A stretch of 28,062 nt of DNA from BMS3Bbin11 sp034659075. Its GTDB lineage: Bacteria; Pseudomonadota; Gammaproteobacteria; BMS3Bbin11. Positions 15,605 through 23,859 of the stretch are shown here, piece by piece. Each line of letters opens with the position of its first letter. Position 1 is the stretch's first letter. Location: contig JAYEGM010000212.1 of assembly GCA_034659075.1 (NCBI GenBank), positions 1-28,062 on the forward strand, in the 5' to 3' direction. Under the pieces are notes generated by a model. The model had not been told where the DNA came from, made no database searches, and saw only the letters and a program-made list of their open reading frames with translations. The translations under genes and the position numbers were made by a program.

Positions 15605-17377
15605 CTTCAATTTCTCACCTACCTCCCGCAGCTTCTCACTATCAGGGAAGTCCATGTTCGCCTTCATCCATATTTTTCTTGCTTCCCGTGCATTGCCTGA
15701 GGCTAGCAGGACTTCAACAAGATGGGAGGCAATTTCCTGATCATTACGCTTAGCCAGGGCCTTGCGTAGATAGTCTTCTGCAACGCTGTAATTGCCCATC
15801 CGGTATTCGACCCAGCCCATGCTGTCGAGGATAAAAGGATCGCCGGGTTTCTCTTTAAGTGCCGCAGAGATTAGCGCATAGGCCTCCTTGTAGCGGTCCG
15901 TCAGGTCTGCCAGGGTAAAGCCATAGGCGTTCAGGGCCTGTGCATGGCCGGGCTCAATTCTCAGCACATGCTGCAAGTCCCTTTCCAGACCGGCAACATC
16001 TTCCTGACGCGCGGCAATCATCGCCCTGGCATAAAGCAGGTCCAGATTATCCGGGCTGTCCGTAAGGGCAGTGTTGATGATCTGCAGGGCGTCATCATCA
16101 CGTCCGGCCTCGATCAGTAAGTCATGCTGCAGCAGGATGATGTCAACCTGTTGGCCAGAGGTTTCGGCGTGCATGGCTTCAAGTTCACGCAAGGCCGCCT
16201 CTACACCATCTCGTTGCATGATGACATCAACCAGTCGCAGCCGGGCTTTAAACAGATGATCTTTTCCGGCAACAGAGCGGTACCACTGGATTGCGTCATC
16301 AAGTTTTTTCTGCTGGTTGGCGATATCACCAAGATATAGCCGGGCCAGATCATTGCCAGGCTGCAGCACCAGAACCTTTTGCAGATACATAGTGGCATCA
16401 TCCAGTTTTTTGCTGTCGATCCGTATCAGTGCCAGGGCCATCGGTGCAATGATGGATGTTTCATCCTGCTTATGTATAACCAGGTATTCTTTTTCTGCCT
16501 GCTTTAGCTTATTGGCCTCGAGATAGTGCCTGGCCAGTGCTGTACGAAGCAGAATGGCTGTCGGATATTTTTTTAAAAAGCTGCTGGCAAACGCCTCTGC
16601 TTCAATGGATTTGTCATTCAGCAGCAAAAGCTCGAACTTAAACGTTGCGGCGTTGCTGTTGTCCGGCTCGAGCGACAGGGTTCGATCTATGGCTGTGGCC
16701 GCAATAGCATATTCTTTGAGTTTACTGGCGACACTGGCATGGGCCAGTGCTACATCGGCTGAGTCTGGGTATTCGATTGCCATTTTTTCGATTAATTCAA
16801 GAGCTTGCTGCTGGCTACCGTAACGAACCAGAGTGTTGCTTATTTGCTTCAGTAACAGGCTGCGGTTATTTTCGTCTGCCAAAGCCAGAGCTTTGCTATA
16901 ATGCGCTAAAGCAAGTTCTGGCTGGCTCTCTACAACCAGGAGGTTTCCCAGGGTCTGGTGGACATCGATGTCCTCTGGTTCCAGTTCCAGCCACAGTCTG
17001 GCCATTTGAATGGCTATGCCAAACTGGGACAATACTACTGCCTGGCGGGTTGCCTGCGCAGCGAGCCGGGAGTCACGAGTTTCAATCGCGGTGTCGACCA
17101 GCGCGGCCAGGGCAAGCTCATTCATGTTCTGCTGGCGGGCAATGTCGGACAGCAGGAGCTTGTACATAAGTTCGGAAGTGAGTTCGACATCTGGCAGATG
17201 CTGCGGCCTGGATTCTGCATCGGCATCTGCCTGAACAGGTTCATTTTCCGCCGCTTCAGCAGTGTTCTTTTTTATAGAACTGCTGGCACAGGAGACGAGC
17301 CCGGCAGTGACAAATACTAACGATGCAAGTAATGTTAACGATGACACGGCTTGACAGATTTTTCTAACAAGAGACAA
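15587..17377 (-). CDS. TPR-repeat lipoprotein
   Basis: 596 residues. The N-terminus is a lipoprotein signal with lipobox LVSC (Cys30) and a Ser-rich linker. From about 60 to 580 it is almost all helical TPR-like repeats; clear units include ALAHYSKALALADEN, PGNDLARLYLGDIANQQKK and PFILDSMGWVEYRMGNYSVA. It is probably anchored in the outer or inner membrane and works as a periplasmic scaffold; a specific function is not known to me. From memory a TPR gene sits at this place, between hemA and lolB, in Pseudomonas. It starts 41 bp from divergent hemA. The last few residues (EKGER) come from heptamer repeat DNA. Confidence 0.88.
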   Translation of the reverse strand: MSLVRKICQAVSSLTLLASLVFVTAGLVSCASSSIKKNTAEAAENEPVQADADAESRPQHLPDVELTSELMYKLLLSDIARQQNMNELALAALVDTAIETRDSRLAAQATRQAVVLSQFGIAIQMARLWLELEPEDIDVHQTLGNLLVVESQPELALAHYSKALALADENNRSLLLKQISNTLVRYGSQQQALELIEKMAIEYPDSADVALAHASVASKLKEYAIAATAIDRTLSLEPDNSNAATFKFELLLLNDKSIEAEAFASSFLKKYPTAILLRTALARHYLEANKLKQAEKEYLVIHKQDETSIIAPMALALIRIDSKKLDDATMYLQKVLVLQPGNDLARLYLGDIANQQKKLDDAIQWYRSVAGKDHLFKARLRLVDVIMQRDGVEAALRELEAMHAETSGQQVDIILLQHDLLIEAGRDDDALQIINTALTDSPDNLDLLYARAMIAARQEDVAGLERDLQHVLRIEPGHAQALNAYGFTLADLTDRYKEAYALISAALKEKPGDPFILDSMGWVEYRMGNYSVAEDYLRKALAKRNDQEIASHLVEVLLASGNAREARKIWMKANMDFPDSEKLREVGEKLKEKGER

Positions 17378-17418
17378 TGTTCGGTTCTTCCTGAAATTGT
17401 AGGCACAATATAGGCATC

Positions 17419-18672
17419 ATGCACCTGTTCAACTTTGGCATCAACCACAAAACTGCACCGGTAGAACTCCGGGAGCAGACTGCTTTCGCCCCCGATTCCC
17501 TGGTGACCGCGTTAGCCGATATCACCGATGCAGGTGGGGCGCGTGAAGCCACGATACTTTCAACCTGCAATCGTACAGAAATTTACTGCAGTCATGAACA
17601 GGAAAATGAAAATAGTCTGGTTGAATGGTTCTGTCACTACCATCGCCTGGCGGCCAGTGATATTGAGCCCTATCTGTATCGCAACCCGGGTAATGAGGCC
17701 GTAAGGCATGCCTTCCGGGTCGCCAGTGGCCTTGATTCCATGGTGCTGGGCGAGCCGCAGATTCTCGGTCAGATGAAAGAGGCCTTTGCTACCGCGCACA
17801 AGACCGGTGTTACCGGCAAGCTGCTAAACCAGTTGTTTCAGCACACCTTTTCTGTTGCCAAACAGGTGCGCACGGATACCCAGATCGGGGCTAGCGCAGT
17901 GTCAGTCGCCTATGCGGCTGTTAAACTGGCGAAACAAATCTTTACTGACCTGTCACAGAAAACAGTGTTATTAATCGGTGCTGGTGAAACCATCGAACTG
18001 ACCGCACAACATCTGTCACAGAAACAGGTCGGGCATATCATTGTTTCCAACCGCACCGTTGAACGGGCACAGAAACTGGCTGCACTGGTCGGGGGTGAAG
18101 CCATCTCCCTGGCCGAATTGCCGACACGTCTGCATGAGGCAGACATCGTTATTGCCTCGACTGCGAGTCAGCTGCCGATACTCGGCAAAGGGGCTGTTGA
18201 ACAGGCATTAAAGAAACGCCGTCATCGGCCAATATTTATGGTCGACCTCGCTGTCCCCAGAGATATAGAGGCAGAAGTCAGTGACCTGAGCGATGTTTTT
18301 CTGTATACCGTCGATGACCTGCAAAACGTAATAGAGGAGAATCTCCAGTCGCGACGTGAAGCGGCAGAGGAGGCAGAAAAAATTATTGATCTGCAGGTTG
18401 GCCATTTCGTCGACTGGCTGAAATCACTCGATGCTGTGCCGATGATCCGTGCACTAAGGGAAAACGCGGACCACCTGCGCCAGGCAGAACTCGACAAAGC
18501 GCGGAAATTGCTGGCCAGCGGCGAGAACCCCGAAATTGTTTTAGAGGCACTGGCCAGGTCATTAACCAACAAATACACACATGCTCCGACGGCCGCATTG
18601 AAAGAGGCCGGGCTGGTTGCAGACAAGGCAGTTATTGAGGCAGCCAAACGGCTTTTTGATTTAAAGGTGTAA
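17419..18672 (+). CDS. hemA: Glutamyl-tRNA reductase
   Basis: Reduces glutamyl-tRNA(Glu) to glutamate-1-semialdehyde with NADPH, the first committed step of C5-pathway heme synthesis. 417 residues, as in E. coli. NHKTAPVELRE (9-19), catalytic Cys50 in STCNRTEIYC, LGEPQILGQMK, and the NADPH loop LLIGAGE are intact, and a C-terminal dimerisation helix region follows. The start at 17419 gives the conserved N-terminus. It is divergent from the TPR gene with only 41 bp between. In many relatives prfA follows directly; here 2.7 kb intervenes. Confidence 0.97.
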   Translation: MHLFNFGINHKTAPVELREQTAFAPDSLVTALADITDAGGAREATILSTCNRTEIYCSHEQENENSLVEWFCHYHRLAASDIEPYLYRNPGNEAVRHAFRVASGLDSMVLGEPQILGQMKEAFATAHKTGVTGKLLNQLFQHTFSVAKQVRTDTQIGASAVSVAYAAVKLAKQIFTDLSQKTVLLIGAGETIELTAQHLSQKQVGHIIVSNRTVERAQKLAALVGGEAISLAELPTRLHEADIVIASTASQLPILGKGAVEQALKKRRHRPIFMVDLAVPRDIEAEVSDLSDVFLYTVDDLQNVIEENLQSRREAAEEAEKIIDLQVGHFVDWLKSLDAVPMIRALRENADHLRQAELDKARKLLASGENPEIVLEALARSLTNKYTHAPTAALKEAGLVADKAVIEAAKRLFDLKV

Positions 18673-18678
18673 AGCGTC

Positions 18679-18706
18679 GTGTTACGTTTTATGTTTTACG
18701 TAAATA
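18679..18706. repeat. Heptamer array, GTNTTAN flavour, after hemA
   Basis: GTGTTAC, GTTTTAT, GTTTTAC and GTAAATA begin 6 bp after the hemA stop codon. It is a short member with only one inverse unit. Confidence 0.72.
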
Positions 18707-18731
18707 TGCAAAAATTAGTTAACCGCAGTAT

Positions 18732-18814
18732 GTAGGTTGGGTTAAAGCATTAAGCCCAACAAAATTTCCAGTAAATACCATGGTGTTGGGCTTTGGTCCT
18801 CAGCACCAGGCTAC
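18732..18814. repeat. Decayed copy of the GTAGGTTGGGTT dispersed repeat
   Basis: GTAGGTTGGGTTA at 18732 and CACCAGGCTAC ending at 18814 are near-inverse ends. AGCCCAACA and TGTTGGGCTTTGGTCCTC lie between. This matches a dispersed intergenic repeat common in gammaproteobacteria. The rest of the gap up to 18999 shows no gene I can support; a 61-codon frame at 18780 is made mostly of this repeat. Confidence 0.6.
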
Positions 18815-18999
18815 GCTGGCATCTATTTACATTTATGGGACAGCAATGGCATTTGCTCATAAATTGAAGACTCAAAATAACCTTAAGTCTCTATTTCCCG
18901 GCTTTATCCTGGCACTCAGCATCTACTTAATTCAGGAATTAAGATTATCGTCTGAAACAGGATGAAACAGATAAATATTCAAAAGTTCGTTGGCAGGCT

Positions 19000-20811
19000 A
19001 TGGAAGTGAAAAAAACTAATCTAAATAACGCGTTAGGGACAGGAGCTATTTTCATGGCAATCCTCTTGTTCTTCACGTTTTATTACTGGCAATTGTCAGA
19101 ACAGTTGCCATTAAGTAGTGGTCCGGATGAGGTTGCGCATCATAAACCTGCATTATTCATTTATGATAATGGACGGCTGCCGGTTGGGGTGAATGATGAG
19201 GCGGAATATTTCCTGGATAATTATAAGGAATTTGGCACGGTACGTTCGTTTACTTCACCTCTGCCCTATGTGGCGAGTGCAATTGTGGCAAGAATCCTTG
19301 AGCCTTTTTATAAACGGGCCAAGGTCAAATACCTCCTTAGAAAGTCAAATGTATTGTTTGCAGCCTTAACTGTAGCATTATGTTTTCTCACGTTACTTTT
19401 ATACACAGGAAGTCGAACCTGGGCTGTATCAGGATCGGTTATTTTTGGGTTTTTGCCCCAATTCGCATTTTTGGCAAGTTATTTGAATAGTGATATATCC
19501 GTCATCATGGTATCAACATTATTCACTTATTCAACCGTAAGGTTATATAAAAAAGGCATCACATGGTTTTCAGTGGTACTTTTTGGATCGGCATGTGGCT
19601 TGCTTTTGATTGTTAAAGTTAATGCCTGGTTTTATTGTTTACCATTGTTTATTTATGCAATGACGATTTTTTTGAATCAGGGCAAAAACAGGTTGCCTTA
19701 CATAGCAGGGGTCATAATTCTTTCGGCCATTATGTTTGGTGGCTGGTGGGTTATATTTAACACCTATCATCATGGCCTTTCTGACCCCCTGAATATGAGC
19801 ATTGAGAAACGCTTGGCAGAAAGTCACCCTGATATAACACCCGGGAAAGCCAGGACTTATGCCAGTTTGGGCGTTGGGGTGGGTGACCTACTGAGCAATC
19901 ATGAAAATTTTCTTGCCAGGACGTACTGGTCGATAGTTGGAGATCTGGACTGGTTACGATTGAAGGTGGGTGCTTATTTGTTTTGGCTATATGCGATGGT
20001 GTTTCTTATATCGCTACTTTATGTGATGGGTCGTTTGGCATCAATACTATCCGGTAAAAGTCGAAGCGAACATGGGCAGGATGGGCTGGAGATTTCCTTG
20101 TTTCTTGGGGGTGTATTTTTATGTATTATCTACCTGTATTTTAATATACATGTTGATCTGCAAAGGCAAGGGAAATATCTCATTCCAGCATTTGTTGCAG
20201 TGATCATTTTCTTTATTTCTGCTTTGGTACGATTGGAAAGTCTAATTGTATTTAAGCGAAAATTTCGATTATTTTTAGCGTTTATCATTTCTAGCGCCTT
20301 TATTTATTTACATTTTCATGCGCTATTTCGAGTGGTAATACCTTTCTATCATCCAGGCTTGATATACGAAGCGGGCAAAGGTGGTTATGAATCGCTCGAT
20401 TTCAATAAAAATGAATTTGTGGGAGAAAACCATGTCGCCAGATTAAAAAGACGTGGAGACTCGATTTCTTTTACCACCGATGGGAATGATCCATGGATAT
20501 TGTTCGAATTAAATAAGGAGATTGATAATCATGGGGATTTTCTTGTACGCGTGCATATTGTGGTGTCTAAGCGATCAATACTAAATACCTATTGGGATGA
20601 TGGGAGCGGATTGAGCGAAGCGAATATGGTGCGCACTCATTATGTTGGTGGGAAAAACGTTTTATTAGTGCGCATTAAAAGCGCATCACTTAAATATTTA
20701 CGCCTGGATACTGGCAATATCGTAGGCAGCGATATCGTAATAAACGATATTGCGATTGCCCCATTAAAATATAAACAACCTATACTGGCGAGAATTTTTA
20801 ATATTTTTTAA
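19000..20811 (+). CDS. Polytopic membrane protein, GT-C / DUF2142-like glycosyltransferase
   Basis: 603 residues with one N-terminal membrane helix (about 13-32), then a periplasmic loop with SGPDEVAHHK (about 40-49). An acidic DE-x-x-H motif in the first loop is typical of GT-C enzymes and DUF2142 proteins, which move sugars from lipid-phosphate donors. About nine more hydrophobic helices follow (about 105-455). Residues about 470-600 form a soluble, beta-rich domain. The likely role is glycan or lipid glycosylation; substrate unknown. AT-rich codon use differs from hemA and prfA on either side, and the gene splits the hemA-prfA pair, so it was probably acquired. Confidence 0.65.
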   Translation: MEVKKTNLNNALGTGAIFMAILLFFTFYYWQLSEQLPLSSGPDEVAHHKPALFIYDNGRLPVGVNDEAEYFLDNYKEFGTVRSFTSPLPYVASAIVARILEPFYKRAKVKYLLRKSNVLFAALTVALCFLTLLLYTGSRTWAVSGSVIFGFLPQFAFLASYLNSDISVIMVSTLFTYSTVRLYKKGITWFSVVLFGSACGLLLIVKVNAWFYCLPLFIYAMTIFLNQGKNRLPYIAGVIILSAIMFGGWWVIFNTYHHGLSDPLNMSIEKRLAESHPDITPGKARTYASLGVGVGDLLSNHENFLARTYWSIVGDLDWLRLKVGAYLFWLYAMVFLISLLYVMGRLASILSGKSRSEHGQDGLEISLFLGGVFLCIIYLYFNIHVDLQRQGKYLIPAFVAVIIFFISALVRLESLIVFKRKFRLFLAFIISSAFIYLHFHALFRVVIPFYHPGLIYEAGKGGYESLDFNKNEFVGENHVARLKRRGDSISFTTDGNDPWILFELNKEIDNHGDFLVRVHIVVSKRSILNTYWDDGSGLSEANMVRTHYVGGKNVLLVRIKSASLKYLRLDTGNIVGSDIVINDIAIAPLKYKQPILARIFNIF

Positions 20812-20839
20812 TCACCAATATTGTACATATCAAGGAAGG

Positions 20840-20868
20840 GGGTCGGAGTCAGCATTGACTCCAGACCC
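20840..20868. repeat. Inverted repeat after the GT-C gene
   Basis: GGGTCGGAGTCA, loop GCAT, TGACTCCAGACCC: a 12-pair stem with one bulged base, 29 bp after the stop codon. It could act as a terminator, but no T-run follows. Similar GGGTC-rich inverted repeats occur near mobile-element ends, and the transposase relic begins 17 bp further on. Confidence 0.6.
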
Positions 20869-20884
20869 AGATTTGCAAAGAACG

Positions 20885-21109
20885 CTAAAAATAGTAATAA
20901 GTCAGTTCCTGATTAACCATAATGGTCTGCCATCTATTCAACGCTAATTTGGTGCCATGAAAGATTGTAGCTGCGATCAGCGAGGTTTGGTGATGGCATT
21001 TATGGCTCTGGTAGAGCTTGCAACTCTTAAGCGCACTGCCTGTAGTCTTGCCGCATGATGGGCAAGCATACACGGTTGGCCAGGGACGCTGGTAAAAAGC
21101 TTGTCTACA
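20885..21109 (-). pseudogene. IS1595-family transposase fragment
   Basis: A frame without early start encodes PWPTVYACPSCGKT, then YQSHKCHHQTSL and TIFHGTKLALNRW. This is the N-terminal zinc-ribbon pattern of IS1595-family transposases (WPxG-CPxCG...YQCxxCxxQTSL..GTIFH.TKLPL..W). Similarity ends after NRW and the frame stops at 20885; upstream there is a stop at 21110-21112. The DDE catalytic domain is missing. One zinc Cys is Ser in YQSHKC. It is a decayed fragment. Confidence 0.72.
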
Positions 21110-21309
21110 TTACTCATCAGTACTGGATTTTTCTAGAAAATCGAACAAGCTCAGGCCTTTTTGAAATTGAACCGTATTCTTTTGCATTTTTGAAGCACTA
21201 CTATAATCATAGGGTTCCATTATTAACCACCGAGTGGCTCACTAGCTGAGTCTGGTATGTAATTAGGAAATATGTGTCTTTCTTTACGATCATAGCGCCT
21301 TCGCGAGAG

Positions 21310-21315
21310 TATAAT
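21310..21315 (+). promoter_or_regulatory. Possible -10 box for prfA
   Basis: A perfect TATAAT lies 38 bp before the prfA start. No strong -35 box is visible at standard spacing. With hemA now 2.7 kb away, prfA would need its own promoter, which supports the reading. Confidence 0.4.
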
Positions 21316-21347
21316 GCTTTATTTTAGTTTTGAATTTCCAATCTGAT

Positions 21348-22427
21348 ATGAAATCCTCAATTACCAACAAGCTAGATCTCCTAAGCCAGCGACTGGAAGA
21401 AATCCATGCCCTGCTGGCAGACCCGGGTGTAGCTGCAGACCAGAACCAGTTTCGCCAATTATCAATGGAATTGTCTGAACTGACACCGGTCGTACAGCGC
21501 TATCAGCAATGGCAACAAAGCAATGAAGATCTACTGACAGCACGTCAGATGCTTGAGGATGATGATAAAGAAATGCGTGAAATGGCAGCGGAGGAGGTCA
21601 GTGGACTGGAGCGGTCCATGGAACAGCATCAGGAGGCTATACGAATTCTGCTGATTCCCAAAGACCCCAATGACGAGCGCAACGTATTTCTTGAAATCCG
21701 GGCCGGTACCGGTGGCGATGAAGCCGCCCTGTTCGCTGGCGATCTATTTCGTATGTACAGCATCTATGCAGAAAAAAACCGCTGGAAGATTGAGGTATTG
21801 AGCCATAGTGATGGTGATCATGGCGGCTACAGGGAGATCATCACAAGAATTAGCGGCAAGCGCGTCTATTCCCGTCTTAAATTTGAGTCCGGTGCACACC
21901 GCGTACAGCGTGTGCCCCAGACCGAAACCCAGGGCCGCGTTCACACCTCAGCCTGTACTGTTGCCGTTATGCCGGAAGCCGACGAGGTGGATGAGATAGA
22001 AATTGATAGCGGCGACCTGCGTATCGATACCTACCGCGCGTCCGGTTCAGGCGGCCAGCACGTAAATAAAACGGATTCAGCTGTCCGCATCACCCATCTG
22101 CCGACCGGGCTGGTCGTTGAGTGTCAGGACGAGCGCTCCCAGCACAAGAACAAGGCCCGCGCGATGAGCGTGCTGCAGTCAAGATTGCTGGACCAGATAC
22201 AGAGTGCGCAGCAGGACGAACAGGCCGAGACGAGAAAATCCCTGGTCGGTAGCGGCGACAGATCAGAGCGTATCCGCACCTATAACTTTCCGCAGGGCAG
22301 GGTAACCGATCATCGCATCAACCTTACACTCTATAAACTCGATGAGATGATGGCGGGTAATCTGGATATGATAATCGAACCGCTGGTCACTGAGCACCAG
22401 GCAGATTTACTGGCGAATCAGGGTTAA
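21348..22427 (+). CDS. prfA: Peptide chain release factor 1
   Basis: Recognises UAA and UAG and triggers release of the finished peptide. From ATG 21348 the protein has 359 residues and begins MKSSITNKL, matching known RF1 N-termini; a TTG at 21330 would add six unconserved residues. The GGQ catalytic motif is at 235-237. The codon-reading loop is RVPQTETQGRVHTSACT, with PQT at 190-192 where E. coli RF1 has PAT. Gln237 is the expected methylation site of PrmC, encoded next. Confidence 0.97.
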   Translation: MKSSITNKLDLLSQRLEEIHALLADPGVAADQNQFRQLSMELSELTPVVQRYQQWQQSNEDLLTARQMLEDDDKEMREMAAEEVSGLERSMEQHQEAIRILLIPKDPNDERNVFLEIRAGTGGDEAALFAGDLFRMYSIYAEKNRWKIEVLSHSDGDHGGYREIITRISGKRVYSRLKFESGAHRVQRVPQTETQGRVHTSACTVAVMPEADEVDEIEIDSGDLRIDTYRASGSGGQHVNKTDSAVRITHLPTGLVVECQDERSQHKNKARAMSVLQSRLLDQIQSAQQDEQAETRKSLVGSGDRSERIRTYNFPQGRVTDHRINLTLYKLDEMMAGNLDMIIEPLVTEHQADLLANQG

Positions 22428-22432
22428 ATAAA

Positions 22433-22507
22433 GTGTTAGGTATTACGTGTTATGTTTTATGTAAAACCGTAAAACCGTAAAACCGTAAAACCGTAAAACC
22501 GTAAATC
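22433..22507. repeat. Heptamer/octamer array between prfA and prmC
   Basis: GTGTTAG, GTATTAC, GTGTTAT and GTTTTAT (22433-22460) are followed by five perfect tandem GTAAAACC octamers (22461-22500) and GTAAATC. It starts 5 bp after the prfA stop and ends 9 bp before the prmC ATG. No Shine-Dalgarno sequence is visible in front of prmC. Confidence 0.93.
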
Positions 22508-22516
22508 GTTTACCCC

Positions 22517-23347
22517 ATGGCCACAATCATCGAATTACTTGGCGAAGCCCAGGCAAAGATTAATCGCCCTGACGCCAGGCAGGAAGGTGAATTATTACTG
22601 GCAGAAGTCTGTGAGATCAGCCGTAGCCATCAATTCATCCATCCTGATGAAGAGCTGTCTGAAAAGCAGTGCCAGTATTTTAAATCTGCACTGATACGCA
22701 GAATTGCAGGTGAACCATTAGCCTACATAACGGGCAGCCGTGGTTTTTGGGACATGGATCTGCAGGTATCACCGGATGTCCTGATCCCCCGGCCGGACAC
22801 CGAATGCCTCGTTGAGCAGGCGCTGCTGCGGATACCGGCAGATGCCCATTGGCAGATTGCCGACCTGGGGACCGGTAGTGGCGCCATTGCACTGGCTCTC
22901 GCACGGGAGCGCCCGCTGTGTGAAGTTACGGCCACAGACCTGTCTGTGGCGGCTCTTGCCATCGCAAAGGAAAACGCCCTTGCACTGGAGATAGGAAATG
23001 TGTCATTTACAGGCGGCAACTGGTTTCAACCGTTAACAGGCAGGCAGTTCGACATGATTGTCTGCAATCCCCCGTATGTTCCCGCAGATGACCCTCATCT
23101 GAAACAGGGCGACCTGCCTGCTGAACCGGAGTGCGCTCTGATTTCCGGGCCAGACGGGCTGGATGCCATCCGGCAGATCATCTCCGACAGCGCGTTGTAT
23201 TTAAAGCTCGGAAGCTTTTTGTTACTGGAGCATGGTTATGATCAGGCCAGGGCAGTAAATGAACTGCTACAGTATGCGGGATATAAGAAGATATTTACCC
23301 AAAAAGACCATGGTGGCAACGACAGGGTAAGCGGAGGGAATGTATAG
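22517..23347 (+). CDS. prmC: Release factor glutamine methyltransferase
   Basis: Methylates the Gln of the GGQ motif in RF1 and RF2 with SAM. 276 residues, as in E. coli. An N-terminal helical domain is followed by the SAM loop DLGTGSGAIALAL (116-128) and the glutamine-binding NPPY (184-187). The ATG at 22517 gives the standard N-terminus. It lies downstream of prfA as in most gammaproteobacteria, but the usual tight coupling is replaced by a repeat array. Confidence 0.96.
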   Translation: MATIIELLGEAQAKINRPDARQEGELLLAEVCEISRSHQFIHPDEELSEKQCQYFKSALIRRIAGEPLAYITGSRGFWDMDLQVSPDVLIPRPDTECLVEQALLRIPADAHWQIADLGTGSGAIALALARERPLCEVTATDLSVAALAIAKENALALEIGNVSFTGGNWFQPLTGRQFDMIVCNPPYVPADDPHLKQGDLPAEPECALISGPDGLDAIRQIISDSALYLKLGSFLLLEHGYDQARAVNELLQYAGYKKIFTQKDHGGNDRVSGGNV

Positions 23348-23501
23348 ATCTGAACAAATTTGGACAAAACCTGCGGTATATTGTCACACCATCAAAAGAG
23401 TGCGCGATGCTAATGTGGTGCTATAGCTGGCGATTAGCCAGATCCCCGATACAAAAACCCTTTCTCAGCAAAAAATCCATTTACAGTTTAGTATGACGAT
23501 A

Positions 23502-23527
23502 TATAAGAATATGTTAATATTCTTATA
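23502..23527. promoter_or_regulatory. Perfect palindrome, possible operator
   Basis: TATAAGAATAT, loop GTTA, ATATTCTTATA: an 11-pair perfect AT-rich inverted repeat 49 bp before the small ORF at 23577. Its right arm runs into TATAGT, a possible -10 box, so a repressor bound here would block it. The GAAT...ATTC pattern resembles ArsR-family operators, but that is inference. The surrounding 23348-23501 holds a short hairpin (CTGGCGATTAGCCAG) and no supported gene. Confidence 0.5.
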
Positions 23528-23576
23528 GTATGATGGCTAACAGTAACCAATAAGGAGTATCCTTAAGGGAGAGTTT

Positions 23577-23699
23577 ATGTCATTGATATTGAATGTATTA
23601 GTCCTGGTAATGATTTTTTATGTTGGAAAGTATACCCGCATCCGTATTACCGATAATGAACCGGGAGAATCAGATTTTTGCAAAAAATATTGCCGATAA
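23577..23699 (+). CDS. Small membrane protein, 40 residues
   Basis: The frame begins MSLILNVLVLVMIFYVGKY and ends FCKKYCR. One hydrophobic helix (about 2-16) is followed by a polar, charged tail with two Cys. TAAGGAG lies about 19 bp and AGGGAGAG about 5 bp before the ATG; the latter is a good ribosome site. A possible promoter with palindrome is upstream and a 9-pair hairpin overlaps the stop. These signals support a real gene. I recognise no family. Confidence 0.5.
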   Translation: MSLILNVLVLVMIFYVGKYTRIRITDNEPGESDFCKKYCR

Positions 23700-23716
23700 G
23701 CTGAATTAGCTTATCG
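23694..23716. terminator. Hairpin between the small ORF and dctM
   Basis: CGATAAGCT, loop GAATT, AGCTTATCG: a perfect 9-pair stem overlapping the stop codon of the small ORF. On the minus strand it is followed by a T-rich tract (GCAATATTTTTT), so it may end the dctQM transcript. On plus no T-run follows. Confidence 0.5.
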
Positions 23717-23821
23717 CTACCCGTCCATGCCCGGAGCCAGAACCTCATAGCATCCATCCTTCTGTACCTGTGAATACACCAGGTACAGACTCTGACTTCG
23801 GGCATCTTTTGATTTGCTCAT
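23717..23821 (-). CDS. Possible small ORF after dctM
   Basis: A 34-residue frame beginning MSKSKDARSQSLYLVY and ending VLAPGMDG starts 39 bp after the dctM stop on the same strand. There is no good Shine-Dalgarno sequence and no family I know. It could be a small protein translated from the dctQM transcript or chance. Confidence 0.22.
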   Translation of the reverse strand: MSKSKDARSQSLYLVYSQVQKDGCYEVLAPGMDG

Positions 23822-23859
23822 GGTGAATAAAGAAAATTTATTCACTATATCATTACTGG

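Noticed and set aside
18780..18965. 61-codon plus frame after hemA
   Set aside because: Its first third is the GTAGGTTGGGTT repeat and the rest shows no coding signature or good ribosome site.
21055..21249. 64-codon plus frame before prfA
   Set aside because: Its start overlaps the IS1595 relic on the other strand and no family pattern is seen.
21330..21347. TTG start for prfA
   Set aside because: ATG 21348 gives an N-terminus matching RF1 of E. coli.
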